From Aromatoleum bremense (GTDB taxonomy: Bacteria; Pseudomonadota; Gammaproteobacteria; Burkholderiales; Rhodocyclaceae), in NCBI RefSeq assembly GCF_017894365.1, contig NZ_CP059467.1:1612001-1676000 (forward strand): a DNA stretch of 64,000 nucleotides, in the 5' to 3' direction. Below are positions 1 through 8,252 of the stretch, in pieces; the first letter of the stretch is position 1; each line of letters opens with the position of its first letter. The notes beneath the pieces are model-generated. The model made no database searches, was not told the origin of the DNA, and saw only the letters and a program-made list of their open reading frames with translations. Position numbers and translations under genes: made by a program.

Positions 1-1232
1 GCTTGCACTCCGCTGATCCCATGCGAAAGCAACTGCGCCCGCGTGTCGCGCGATATGCCCATGCCGGCGAGCATCGTCTCGCAGGTGCGGCGGATGTCGC
101 GCAGATCGAACGGCTCGCCCTTCATGGCGGCGCTGATTTCGGCCACGCGCTTGCCCGGTGTCGTGAAGGTCATCGCCACCTTGCCGTGCGTCGAGAAGAG
201 CCACCTGCCGCCCACGTCGCCGGGGACTTCGCCGGCTGCTTCGGCGCGCTTCTGCTCGCGCTTCTTGGCCCGGGCCACCAGACCAGCAGCGAGTGCGGCG
301 GCTTTCGGTGCCAGCGGTAGCAGATGCTCGCGTGCGCTCTGTCGCTTGCCCTTCCCATCCCACAGGCGAAGCGTTGCCGTGTCGGTGTCGAAGTCGCTCA
401 CCTTGGCGCGCAGCAGTTGCGCCATGCGTTGCCCCCCAGCCAGAAGCGCCAGCCGCAAGGCTTGGTCGGGCAACTCGTCCCCAAGGGCGTTGAGGTAGGC
501 GCGCAGCTCGTCGGCGGACAGGGTGCGGTTTCCGGCCTGCACGGCGATGGCGGGAATGTTGTCGACCGGGTTGTGCTCGACACCGAAGGCGATTAGATCG
601 GCAGGCATCGCGGAATCGAACGGCGCACGCTTGGCGGCGTTGTACGCGGCAGACAGGTAGCTGCGCAGTATCCCGGCGGCGCGCTCCTTGCCGGCCTCGC
701 GCACCTTGCGCACCATCGCGGCGATCTGGTGCGAGGTCACTTCGCGGGCCGGGGCGGCGGCAATCGCTTCATGGGTGAAAACGTGGCACTTGAAGGCGGA
801 ACGGGTCGCTGCGGCGCTCTTGTCCTTGCCAGTGCGTTCGAGATGGCCCGTGTAGGCGTCGCACAGCGCGCGAAGGGTGTAGCGGCTCCGTTCGTCGGCG
901 GTGCGCTTGGCGGCCTCTTGCGCGGCCTTGGCGGCGGCTTTCGCTTCGGCCTCCTTCCGGTCGAGTTCTCGTGGATCGGTGCCGGATTCGACCAGCACTT
1001 GCAGCCGGTTCGCTTCTGCGCGGGCGTCGTCGAGGTTCCACGCGCGCACGTCGCCTATCGTGCGGCGGATGGTTTGCCGGTTCATCTTCGCTTCGAAGAT
1101 GTAGGACTTCGCGCCAGCGGTCGCACGCACGGCAAGGCGGGGCGCTACGGTGTCCCACAGGAAGGCTTGCTTCGTCCCGTCCGGGCAAGCGAAGCGGCGG
1201 ATGCGGTCGGGGGTCAGGCGTTCGCGCTGCAT
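1..1232 (-). CDS. Tyrosine recombinase (P4-type integrase), C-terminus outside window
   Basis: Site-specific recombinase that would integrate and excise a mobile element at a tRNA gene. The frame is open from an ATG at 1232 to the window edge, giving 410 codons without a stop. The N-terminal part resembles the arm-binding domain of P4-type integrases (LAVRATAGAKSYIFEAKM). A charged Ala/Lys-rich linker follows near residues 105-130. The catalytic half shows a box I-like LLAGGQRMAQLLRAK and a box II with FDLRDIRRTCETM followed by LLSHG, supplying the Arg, Arg and His of the active site. The catalytic Tyr must lie beyond position 1. The gene starts about 215 bp from a tRNA 3' fragment and reads away from it, so the element lies to the left. 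The assignment as integrase is firm; the subfamily is inferred. Confidence 0.88.
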   Translation of the reverse strand, partial: MQRERLTPDRIRRFACPDGTKQAFLWDTVAPRLAVRATAGAKSYIFEAKMNRQTIRRTIGDVRAWNLDDARAEANRLQVLVESGTDPRELDRKEAEAKAAAKAAQEAAKRTADERSRYTLRALCDAYTGHLERTGKDKSAAATRSAFKCHVFTHEAIAAAPAREVTSHQIAAMVRKVREAGKERAAGILRSYLSAAYNAAKRAPFDSAMPADLIAFGVEHNPVDNIPAIAVQAGNRTLSADELRAYLNALGDELPDQALRLALLAGGQRMAQLLRAKVSDFDTDTATLRLWDGKGKRQSAREHLLPLAPKAAALAAGLVARAKKREQKRAEAAGEVPGDVGGRWLFSTHGKVAMTFTTPGKRVAEISAAMKGEPFDLRDIRRTCETMLAGMGISRDTRAQLLSHGISGVQ

Positions 1233-1247
1233 GATATGTCCTCTGGG

Positions 1248-1335
1248 TTCTGGCTACACGGGGTAGCCGGCCTCTGATGACACCTGAGAATCTGGCTACA
1301 TCGCTTCCCGTGTAGCCACGGTGTAGCCAGATTCT
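1248..1335. promoter_or_regulatory. Inverted and direct GGCTACA repeats upstream of integrase
   Basis: The stretch between the integrase start and the tRNA fragment carries four copies of GGCTACA/TGTAGCC. Two of them form a perfect 14-bp inverted repeat, AGAATCTGGCTACA at 1287-1300 and its complement at 1322-1335. Another GGCTACA lies at 1252-1258 and another TGTAGCC at 1311-1317. Such clusters beside an integrase gene are typical of recombinase arm-type sites or of an operator for integrase or excisionase control. The repeats are seen directly; the role is inferred. Confidence 0.5.
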
Positions 1336-1446
1336 ATCAACATCCATGCATGCGAATCAACGTTCTGACTCGTGTAGCATCAGTAAAAACAGTAACTTGA
1401 GCGATTGTGCATGTTGAACGGGATTGCTCGAAATACACGAAAATTG

Positions 1447-1494
1447 TGACTCTTAATCAGTAGGTCGTAGGTTCGAATCCTACTGCCCCCACCA
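1447..1494 (+). other. tRNA 3'-end fragment, probable att site (CTT anticodon loop)
   Basis: About 48 bases match the 3' part of a tRNA. They contain an anticodon loop reading CTCTTAA (anticodon CTT, which would be tRNA-Lys), a T arm with stem GTAGG/CCTAC around TTCGAAT, an acceptor strand TGCCCCC, a discriminator A, and an encoded CCA at 1492-1494. The 5' half is missing: the bases before 1447 do not complete the anticodon stem, D arm or acceptor. This is the usual footprint of an integrated element that carries or leaves a tRNA 3' end. With the integrase reading leftward, this is the right boundary of that element. Confidence 0.75.
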
Positions 1495-1510
1495 GCAGAT
1501 TCAAGCACTT

Positions 1511-1538
1511 AGGCCAGTTCTCGCGGACTGGCCTTTTT
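1511..1538 (+). terminator. Rho-independent terminator of the tRNA locus
   Basis: AGGCCAGT at 1511-1518 pairs with ACTGGCCT at 1527-1534 across an 8-base loop and runs into TTTTT. It lies 16 bp after the tRNA CCA, so it probably ended the original tRNA transcript. The 105 bp from here to the next gene show nothing recognisable. Confidence 0.8.
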
Positions 1539-1643
1539 GTTGGCTGTCTTGCGGCGGCGGCACAGGCCGGCTCCGCCAGCTGCCGCACCCGGCACGTCCC
1601 CGGAGAACCCGCTCGATGCGTGCCCGATGCGCCACGAACTCGC

Positions 1644-1844
1644 TTACGGGAACGTGCCGCGGTGCTTCTTCTCCATGTCTTCGGTCTTGTGCTCGGGCGT
1701 CACGCCCATGCGCTGCTGATTTTCGCGCTGCTTTTCCTTGTCGCTCCGGGCATCCTCACCCTGCGTGCCGGGCTTCGGAGGGTTCGCCGCGGAGGACTGG
1801 GGATTGTCGGCTGTGTCCGACTTGCGCGTGTGAGGTTCGGCCAT
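1644..1844 (-). CDS. Small hydrophilic protein of unknown function
   Basis: This 66-residue protein begins MAEPHTRKSDTADNPQSSAA and is almost entirely charged, Gln, Pro and small residues. It has no predicted membrane segment or recognisable domain and looks intrinsically disordered. The ATG at 1844 is chosen over an upstream in-frame ATG at 1883 because AGGAGGA at 1852-1858 is ideally spaced from it. It starts 16 bp after the stop of the broken zinc-finger frame upstream, so the two probably share a transcript. Function unknown; coding status rests on the ribosome-binding site and composition. Confidence 0.55.
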   Translation of the reverse strand: MAEPHTRKSDTADNPQSSAANPPKPGTQGEDARSDKEKQRENQQRMGVTPEHKTEDMEKKHRGTFP

Positions 1845-1860
1845 TTCTGCTTCCTCCTGT

Positions 1861-2037
1861 CTATGCTCCCCCGATTCCTTCAATGGCTACGCCGGTGCCG
1901 CCACACTCGCCGCAAGGTTTGCCGTCGATAACTCCGGTTCCCTTACAGGCGCGACAGGTGTTCTCGCCGGTTCAGGGAGTTCCGGGAGGTGCCTGGTCGC
2001 CGGGATGAGTCTCGGGTCGAGCCGGTTCGGTGTCCAT
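1861..2037 (-). pseudogene. Small double zinc-knuckle protein interrupted by in-frame TGA
   Basis: One frame runs from an ATG at 2037 to a TAG at 1861 but is broken by TGA after codon 21. The first part ends GDQAPPGTP. After the stop it continues TGENTCRACKGTGVIDGKPC, then GECGGTGVAIEGIGGA. The two CxxCxGxG knuckles are like the zinc-binding repeats of DnaJ. Small proteobacterial proteins with a PPGTPGTGE..C motif are known to me from memory. By that comparison the stop replaces a Gly codon (GGA to TGA, one base). Either the gene is a recent pseudogene or the base is a sequencing error. The downstream small gene is intact and close. Confidence 0.55.
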
Positions 2038-2159
2038 CGCTTGCTGGGATCAGTCCGAATTCGACGGGACGCAAAGAGGCCGGTTCCGGTGCGTACATGC
2101 CGTTACATCGCTGCCACGGGCGGGAAACATGACCGGAGCAGGCGCACGGCCTGCGGTCT

Positions 2160-2879
2160 TTACAGCCAGTCCACGTTCGACGAGAACAGGTAGCCGGCGC
2201 CGTACACGGTCTTGATCAACTTGGGGTGAAGCGGGTTTTCTTCGAGTCGCTTGCGCAGCCGCGAGATGCGCAGGTCGATGCTGCGGTCGAGCGCCGCGAC
2301 GTCGCGCCCGCCGAGGAGTTGCTCGCGGGTGAGGATCTGGTTGGGACGCTGGAGCAACGCGCCCAGCAGCCGGGCTTCGGCCATGCTCAGCGTCTCGGTT
2401 TCGCCGCCGGGCGAAGTGAGGGCGTTGTTGCCCGGCTCGAAGCGCCAGCCGGCGAATTCGGCGATGCGCACGCCGTTCGCTGCCGCATCGGCGGCAAGCG
2501 GTTCGCGATAGCGCCGCAGGATGCTGCGCACCCGGGCGATGAATTCGCGCGGCTCGAACGGCTTGACCATGTAGTCGTCGGCCCCCAGTTCCAGCCCCGT
2601 CACGCGGTCATGGGTGTCGCCGCGGCCAGTGACGATCAGCAGGCCGAAGCCGTGGCGGGAGCGGACATGGCTGAGGATGTCGAGGCCGTCCATGTCGGGC
2701 AGACCGAGGTCGAGGACGCACAAGCGCGGAGGGTCGGAATCAAGTCGTCGCAGGAAATCCGCACCGGTCGCGAAAAATTGCGCCTCGAAGCCGAATTTCT
2801 CGAGCGTCTGCGCCATCAGCCGGGCGACCGCAGGGTCGTCCTCGACGACGTGGATCGTTTCTTTCGGCTTGTTCAGCAC
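2160..2879 (-). CDS. OmpR/PhoB-family response regulator
   Basis: This 239-residue two-domain regulator has a receiver domain at about residues 8-120 and a winged-helix DNA-binding domain at about 140-232. The acidic pocket is at E13-D14-D15 and the phosphoacceptor is D57 (VLDLGLPDMDG). The switch Thr lies in LIVTGRGD and the conserved Lys in DDYMVKPFEP. The C-terminal domain ends with the usual RISRLRKRL and VYGAGYLF. It starts with GTG and has GGAG upstream. It lies 21 bp downstream of the hybrid kinase on the same strand, so that kinase is its likely partner. The target genes are unknown; the divergent acyl-CoA ligase and the Liv importer are the nearest candidates. Confidence 0.9.
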   Translation of the reverse strand: MLNKPKETIHVVEDDPAVARLMAQTLEKFGFEAQFFATGADFLRRLDSDPPRLCVLDLGLPDMDGLDILSHVRSRHGFGLLIVTGRGDTHDRVTGLELGADDYMVKPFEPREFIARVRSILRRYREPLAADAAANGVRIAEFAGWRFEPGNNALTSPGGETETLSMAEARLLGALLQRPNQILTREQLLGGRDVAALDRSIDLRISRLRKRLEENPLHPKLIKTVYGAGYLFSSNVDWL

Positions 2880-2900
2880 GGCACGGACTCCGCAATTCGG

Positions 2901-4439
2901 TCAGCGACAGATTGCGTCCAGCATAGCCGACAGTCTCTCCTTGCTGAAGGGCTTCGCGAGCAGCGGGACGCCGAGATCTTTGGTGATCGCATCGGCCCTA
3001 TCCACGTAGCCGCTCATCAGGATCACGGGGAGGCCCGGACGAAAGCGGCGAATGAAGCGCGTCAGCCCGCACCCGTCGAGCCCGCCGGGCATCACGACGT
3101 CCGACAGCACGAGCGAGATGGCCGTCACGTTCTCGACGATGTCGGCCGCTTCCTGGCCGCTTTCGGCCTCCAGCACCGAACAGCCGAGCGCGGCCAGCTG
3201 CTTGCGCACGACGGTGCGTACCTCGGGGTCGTCCTCGACGAGCAGCACCAGCTGTCCCGCAAGATGCGTCCCGCGTGCCGCGGCGCGGCCCGCCTCCCCG
3301 GCTGCTGCAGGACTCGCGACGGTGCGCGGCAGCAACAGCGCGACCGCGGTGCCGCAGGCCTGGCGGCTGCGGATGCGTACCGCTCCGCCCGACTGGCACG
3401 CGAAGCCATAGACCATCGGCAGGCCCAGCCCGCTGCCCATGCCGAAACGCTTCGTCGTGAAGAAAGGTTCGAACACGTGCGCGAGCGTCGTCGCATCCAT
3501 CCCGGTGCCGGTATCGCGGACCGTCACCTGCACGTAGTCGCCCGGGGGAATATCCAGCTCCGCAGCGGCGCCCGCCTCGAGCGTCTCGACTGCGGACTCG
3601 ATGCGCAGCTCCCCGCCATCGGGCATCGCGTCGCGTGCGTTGAGGGCAAGGTTGAGCAGCGCGCTCTCGAGCTGGTGTGCGTCGGTCATCGCAACCAGTT
3701 CGGCATTGCGGCTCGATGTGTGCAGCGCGATGGTTTCGGGCAGCGAGCGCCGGATCAGCTTCGCCATGCCCAGAATCAGCTCGTTGACTTCGACCGGGCG
3801 CGGCGCAAGCGGCTGCTGGCGCGAGAACGCCAGCAGCCGCTCGATCAACTGCGCGCCACCTTGCGCGGCCTGCATCGCCGGGGCGACGAATTCCTCGATC
3901 GCGGCGTCGTCCGGGCGCGCTTCCCGCAGGCCCGCGAGATTGCCCATGACGACGGTCAGCATGTTGTTGAAGTCGTGCGCGAGCCCGCCGCTCAACTGGC
4001 CGATCGCCTCCATCTTCTGCGCCTGCGCGAGCGCGCGCTGCGTCCGGCGCTGCTCGGTGATGTCCACCGCGTGCACGTAGCAGCCGAGCACTTCGCCGGC
4101 GGCGCCGATGTCGGGCACCAGGGTGCTGCGCGCGTGCAGCGTGCGCCCTGCCACATCGCTCATCGTGTATTCGTAGGTGACCTGCTCGCCGCCCAGCGCC
4201 CGGCCCAGCGGCTCGCGCACTGCGTCGAAAACCTCCGCGGGCACGACGTCCACGATCCGGCGCCCGACAACTTGGTTGCTTTCCCGTCCGAACCATATCG
4301 CGTACGCCTTGTTCGCGTAGCGATACGTCCAGCTGTCGTCGAAATAGGCGATATGCGCCGGAATTGCATCCATGATGTCGCGCAGGCGCCGGTTCTCGGC
4401 GGTCCGGTCCCCGGGCTGCGCCGAAGGCCTGTCGTCCAT
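2901..4439 (-). CDS. Hybrid sensor histidine kinase (PAS, HisKA, HATPase, receiver)
   Basis: A soluble sensor of about 512 residues with no membrane segment. It has one PAS domain (about residues 15-130) and a dimerisation/phosphoacceptor region with the HDFNN-type H-box (LSGGLAHDFNNML, His near 155). The ATPase domain shows the N box (LNLALNARDAM) and G boxes (DTGTGMD, GSGLGLPMVYG). A C-terminal receiver has LVEDD, an acceptor Asp in LVLSDVVMP, and the conserved Lys in LLAKPF. The start is taken at ATG 4439, where AAAAGG is well spaced; ATG 4445 and GTG 4478 are alternatives. The built-in receiver plus a separate OmpR regulator suggests either a branched output or a modulatory receiver. The PAS ligand is not predictable. 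Confidence 0.88.
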   Translation of the reverse strand: MDDRPSAQPGDRTAENRRLRDIMDAIPAHIAYFDDSWTYRYANKAYAIWFGRESNQVVGRRIVDVVPAEVFDAVREPLGRALGGEQVTYEYTMSDVAGRTLHARSTLVPDIGAAGEVLGCYVHAVDITEQRRTQRALAQAQKMEAIGQLSGGLAHDFNNMLTVVMGNLAGLREARPDDAAIEEFVAPAMQAAQGGAQLIERLLAFSRQQPLAPRPVEVNELILGMAKLIRRSLPETIALHTSSRNAELVAMTDAHQLESALLNLALNARDAMPDGGELRIESAVETLEAGAAAELDIPPGDYVQVTVRDTGTGMDATTLAHVFEPFFTTKRFGMGSGLGLPMVYGFACQSGGAVRIRSRQACGTAVALLLPRTVASPAAAGEAGRAAARGTHLAGQLVLLVEDDPEVRTVVRKQLAALGCSVLEAESGQEAADIVENVTAISLVLSDVVMPGGLDGCGLTRFIRRFRPGLPVILMSGYVDRADAITKDLGVPLLAKPFSKERLSAMLDAICR

Positions 4440-4655
4440 GTCCATACCTTTTCCCGTCGCGCGCCGCGATTGCCGCACGGCGCTTCATCCCTGTTCCGCC
4501 TGATTCTAGCGCCCGTCCCGACGCCGCCGGAGCGACGACAAGATTGAGTACATTTGCGCGCAATTTGCGACAAGGTTTGTTGCGATGCTTGATCGTGTCC
4601 GCTCACGTTCGCCGCTTGCGTGGGTCCGTCGGAACGATCGCCCCAGGAGGAATAA

Positions 4656-6296
4656 TTGTCGAATAGCCCATATGCCCAAGGTCTGGCAAAGAACACCGCG
4701 AACTACGTCCCGCTGTCGCCGCTGAGCTTCATCGAGCGCTCGGCCCAGGTGTACCCGCAGCGCACCGCGGTAATCCATGGCGCGCGCCGCTTCACCTGGC
4801 AGGAAACCTATGCGCGTTGCCGTCGTCTCGCGAGCGCGCTGGTGCAGCACGGCGTCGGCCGCGGCGATACGGTCGCGGTGATGCTGCCGAACGTCCCGGC
4901 GATGTTCGAAGTGCACTTCGGCGTGCCGATGATCGGCGCGGTGCTCAACACCCTCAACACCCGCCTCGACCCGGAAGCCATCGCCTTCATGCTCGCGCAC
5001 GGCGAAGCGAAAGTGCTGATCACCGACCCCGAGTTCGCGTCGCTCGTCAGGCCCGCGCTGGAGCGGTTCGACGGGCCCAAGCCGCTCGTCATCGATGCGC
5101 TCGACGCCGAATACCCGGGCACCGACCGCCTCGGCGCGATCGAGTACGAAGAATTCCTCGCCGCCGGCGACGCCGAGTTCGCCTGGAGCCTGCCGCCCGA
5201 CGAATGGGATGCGATCGCGCTGAACTACACGTCCGGCACCACCGGCAACCCGAAGGGCGTCGTCTATCACCATCGCGGCGCGTACCTCAACGCGGCGTCG
5301 AACATCATCAGCTGGGGCATGCCGCAGCATGCGGTGTATCTGTGGACGCTGCCGATGTTCCACTGCAACGGCTGGTGCTTCCCGTGGACGATGGCCGCAA
5401 ACGCCGGCATCAACGTGTGCCTGCGCAAGGTCGATGTCGCGCTGATCTACGAGCTGATCCGCACGTACAAGGTCAGCCATTTCTGCGGCGCGCCGATCGT
5501 GCACGGCATGCTGATCAACGCGCCCGAAGGCATGCGCGACGGCATCACGCACAAGGTTTCGGCGCTGATCGCCGGCGCTGCGCCACCGGCCGCGATCATC
5601 GAAGGCATGGAGCGCATCGGTTTCGACATCACGCACGTCTACGGGCTGACCGAAACCTATGGCCCGGCGTCGGTATGTGCGAAGCACCCGTCGTGGGACG
5701 AACTGCCGATCGACCGCCGCGCCGAGCGCAACGGCCGCCAGGGCGTGCGTTACCACATGCAAGAAGCGATTGCGGTGCTCGACCCCGAAACGATGGAGCC
5801 GGTGCCGGCCGACGGCGAGACGATGGGTGAGATCATGTTCCGCGGCAACCTCGTCATGAAGGGCTACCTGAAGAACGAGAAGGCGAGCGACGAGGCCTTC
5901 GCCGGAGGCTGGTTCCACACCGGCGACCTCGCGGTGATGCACCCGGACGGCTACGTCAAGATCAAGGACCGCTCCAAGGACGTCATCATCTCGGGCGGCG
6001 AGAACATCTCGTCCCTCGAAGTCGAGGAAGCGCTGTACCGTCACCCGGCAGTGATGACGGCCGCGGTCGTCGCGAAGCCCGACGAGAAATGGGGCGAAGT
6101 GCCGGCGGCATACATCGAGGTCAAGGACGGCGCGGCGGTCACCGTCGACGACATCATCGCCCACTGCCGCGAGCACCTCGCCCGCTACAAGGTGCCCAAG
6201 CACATCGAGTTCTGCGTGCTGCCGAAGACCTCGACCGGCAAGATCCAGAAATTCGTGCTGCGCGAGCAGGCCAAATCGGCCTTGGCGATCGACTGA
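4656..6296 (+). CDS. AMP-dependent acyl-CoA ligase (AlkK/DmdB-like)
   Basis: This 546-residue adenylate-forming enzyme activates a carboxylic acid to its CoA thioester through an acyl-AMP. The P-loop is LNYTSGTTGNPKGVVYHH. The aromatic-rich motif is LPMFHCNGWCFPW, the A5 motif is VYGLTETYGPA and the A7 motif is GWFHTGDLA. A hinge follows at IKDRSKDVIISGGENISS and the catalytic C-terminal Lys is in TSTGKIQK. The start is TTG at 4656, directly behind AGGAGG. The subfamily usually acts on medium-chain, methyl-branched or short-chain acids; the substrate here is unknown. It is divergent from the sensor kinase with a 216-bp shared control region and precedes the Liv importer, so both may serve uptake and activation of one carboxylate. 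Confidence 0.9.
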   Translation: MSNSPYAQGLAKNTANYVPLSPLSFIERSAQVYPQRTAVIHGARRFTWQETYARCRRLASALVQHGVGRGDTVAVMLPNVPAMFEVHFGVPMIGAVLNTLNTRLDPEAIAFMLAHGEAKVLITDPEFASLVRPALERFDGPKPLVIDALDAEYPGTDRLGAIEYEEFLAAGDAEFAWSLPPDEWDAIALNYTSGTTGNPKGVVYHHRGAYLNAASNIISWGMPQHAVYLWTLPMFHCNGWCFPWTMAANAGINVCLRKVDVALIYELIRTYKVSHFCGAPIVHGMLINAPEGMRDGITHKVSALIAGAAPPAAIIEGMERIGFDITHVYGLTETYGPASVCAKHPSWDELPIDRRAERNGRQGVRYHMQEAIAVLDPETMEPVPADGETMGEIMFRGNLVMKGYLKNEKASDEAFAGGWFHTGDLAVMHPDGYVKIKDRSKDVIISGGENISSLEVEEALYRHPAVMTAAVVAKPDEKWGEVPAAYIEVKDGAAVTVDDIIAHCREHLARYKVPKHIEFCVLPKTSTGKIQKFVLREQAKSALAID

Positions 6297-6744
6297 TCGA
6301 GCTTCCGGAGGAACCGGGCCGGGAATCTTTTCCGCGCGCCCGGGCCGGGATTGCCGGCCGGCGCATTTCGTTCGCATGGCGCCTTCCCGCCAGTTCGAAA
6401 CGGTGCGTCGGCGCCGCCAGCACTGTGCCGCAAACGCCCGGCCGCAGCTCGCCCCAAGCAATCGGCATGCCCTTCGGCGGTGCCGGCGCTGCCGCCCGCG
6501 ACCTGCCCGCAGCAGCCGCAAACCGCCATTCGATGCGGGTTCACCCCTATCCTCGTCGCGTTGACGCCCCCCTACCCCGGTGTTAGCTTAGTTCCGCCCG
6601 GAATTGAATCCCCATATACCTTGAGCATCAAGATTCATCGCTGGCGGGACTTGCGGTCCTGTCGGCGGTGATGCGATTGGCGTCGGCGCGGGCTCGCCGG
6701 CACAGTTCAGCTTCCCACGAGTGAGGCAGGATCTGTCAGACGCG
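6297..6744. other. Intergenic region between acyl-CoA ligase and Liv operon
   Basis: This 448-bp stretch has no convincing gene. A possible promoter is TTGACG at 6561-6566 with a poor -10 (TAGCTT) 17 bp later, about 150 bp before the first transporter gene. No strong hairpin with a T tract follows the ligase stop. The leader is less GC-rich from about 6595. Confidence 0.4.
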
Positions 6745-7500
6745 ATGAGCACGGACTTCATTCTTCAAACACGAGACCTGACGAAGGAATTCAAGGGTTT
6801 CGTCGCCGTCGACAAGGTCAATCTCAAGGTGCGCCGCGGCTCGATCCACGCGCTGATCGGGCCGAACGGAGCGGGCAAGACAACCGTCTTCAACCTCCTC
6901 ACGAAGTTCCTCACGCCGACCCGCGGCACGATCCACTACAACGGGCAGGACATCACGCACGAAAAATCGGCGCAGATCGCGCGGCGCGGGATCGTGCGAT
7001 CGTTCCAGATTTCAGCGGTGTTCCCGCACCTGAGCGTCCGCGACAACGTGCGCGTCGCGCTGCAACGCAAGCTCGGCACGACTTTCCATTTCTGGCGCTC
7101 GGAGAAAAGTCTCGACGTCCTGAACAGGCGCGCGATGGAACTGCTCGAGGCGGTCGACCTGCAGTCGTTCGCCGACACGGTCACCGTCGAACTGCCCTAC
7201 GGGCGCAAGCGCGCGCTGGAAATTGCGACGACGCTCGCGCTCGAACCCGAGATGATGCTGCTCGACGAACCGACGCAAGGCATGGGCCACGAGGATGTCG
7301 GCCGCGTCGCGGACCTCATCAAACGCGTGTCGGCGAACCGCACCGTGCTGATGGTCGAACACAACCTCAGCGTCGTCTCGCACATCTGCGACACGATCAC
7401 GGTGCTGCAGCGCGGCGCGGTGCTCGCCGAAGGGCCGTACGAGCAGGTGTCGCGGGACCCGCGCGTGCTCGAAGCCTACATGGGTACCGAACATGCCTGA
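6745..7500 (+). CDS. Branched-chain amino acid-type ABC transporter ATPase (LivG-like)
   Basis: First ATPase of a Liv/HAAT-family importer; it powers uptake across the inner membrane together with the second ATPase. Of about 251 residues, it shows Walker [10 protein letters not shown] and a LivG-type Q-loop region (RGIVRSFQISAVFPHLSVRDN). The signature region is degenerate (VELPYGRKRALEIATTLALEP, no LSGGQ), as often seen in LivG. Walker B is MMLLDEPTQGM and the switch His is in VLMVEHNLSVV. ATG 6745 fits the family N-terminus; GTG 6721 is an in-frame alternative. The next ATPase gene begins 8 bp before its stop, implying translational coupling. Confidence 0.88.
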   Translation: MSTDFILQTRDLTKEFKGFVAVDKVNLKVRRGSIHALIGPNGAGKTTVFNLLTKFLTPTRGTIHYNGQDITHEKSAQIARRGIVRSFQISAVFPHLSVRDNVRVALQRKLGTTFHFWRSEKSLDVLNRRAMELLEAVDLQSFADTVTVELPYGRKRALEIATTLALEPEMMLLDEPTQGMGHEDVGRVADLIKRVSANRTVLMVEHNLSVVSHICDTITVLQRGAVLAEGPYEQVSRDPRVLEAYMGTEHA

Positions 7501-8224
7501 CGCCAGCGCCCGCCACAACCCCGACGTCGAGATGCTGCGGGTCAGCGACCTGCATGCGTTCTACGGTGAATCGCACATCCTGCACGGCATCGATTTCAAC
7601 GTGAACCGCGGCGAACTCGTGACGCTGCTCGGGCGCAACGGCGCGGGGCGCACGACGACGCTGAAAGCCATCCTCGGGCTCACCGGCCGGCGCACCGGCT
7701 CGATCATGATCAACGGCCACCAGGTCATCGATCTGCCGACCCACCGCATCGCCCACCTCGGCGTCGGCTATTGCCCCGAGGAGCGCGGCATCTACGCGAG
7801 CCTGTCCGCCGAAGAGAACCTGCTGCTGCCGCCCGCCGTGAACAGCAGCGGCATGTCGCTCGACGAGATCTACGAGATGTTCCCGAACCTGCGCGAGCGC
7901 CGTCACAGCCCGGGCAGCCGGCTCTCCGGCGGCGAACAGCAGATGCTGGCGATGGCGCGCATCCTGCGCACCGGTGCGCGGCTGCTGCTGCTCGACGAGA
8001 TCACCGAAGGCCTTGCGCCGGTGATCGTGCAGACGCTCGGCCGCGTCATCACGAGCCTGAAGGCAAAGGGGCTCACGATCATCCTGGTCGAGCAGAACTT
8101 CCGCTTCGCCGCGCCGCTCGCCGACCGGCATTACGTCATCGAGCACGGCCGCATCGTCGAAACGGTGACGAAAGATGAACTCGATTCGAAGATGCAGCTG
8201 CTGCAAAAACTGCTGGGCGTGTGA
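7493..8224 (+). CDS. Branched-chain amino acid-type ABC transporter ATPase (LivF-like), Walker A Lys replaced by Arg
   Basis: Second ATPase of the Liv-type importer, 243 residues. It has an intact signature (LSGGEQQMLAMARIL), Walker B (LLLLDEITEGLAP, with Ile in place of the usual Pro) and a switch His equivalent changed to Gln in ILVEQNFRFA, which is normal for LivF. The Walker A reads GRNGAGRTT: the nucleotide-binding Lys is Arg (codon CGC). A subset of LivF proteins may share this, so it may be tolerated where the partner ATPase has the canonical site. The start overlaps the upstream gene by 8 bp. The binding-protein gene follows 28 bp after its stop. Confidence 0.87.
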   Translation: MPDASARHNPDVEMLRVSDLHAFYGESHILHGIDFNVNRGELVTLLGRNGAGRTTTLKAILGLTGRRTGSIMINGHQVIDLPTHRIAHLGVGYCPEERGIYASLSAEENLLLPPAVNSSGMSLDEIYEMFPNLRERRHSPGSRLSGGEQQMLAMARILRTGARLLLLDEITEGLAPVIVQTLGRVITSLKAKGLTIILVEQNFRFAAPLADRHYVIEHGRIVETVTKDELDSKMQLLQKLLGV

Positions 8225-8252
8225 GCACGGTGGACCAACAAGGAGGAGAACA

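Noticed and set aside
2226..6521. Long antisense frames opposite the sensor kinase (773 codons) and the acyl-CoA ligase (671 codons)
   Set aside because: Compositionally typical shadow frames without motifs; the real genes on the other strand are unambiguous.
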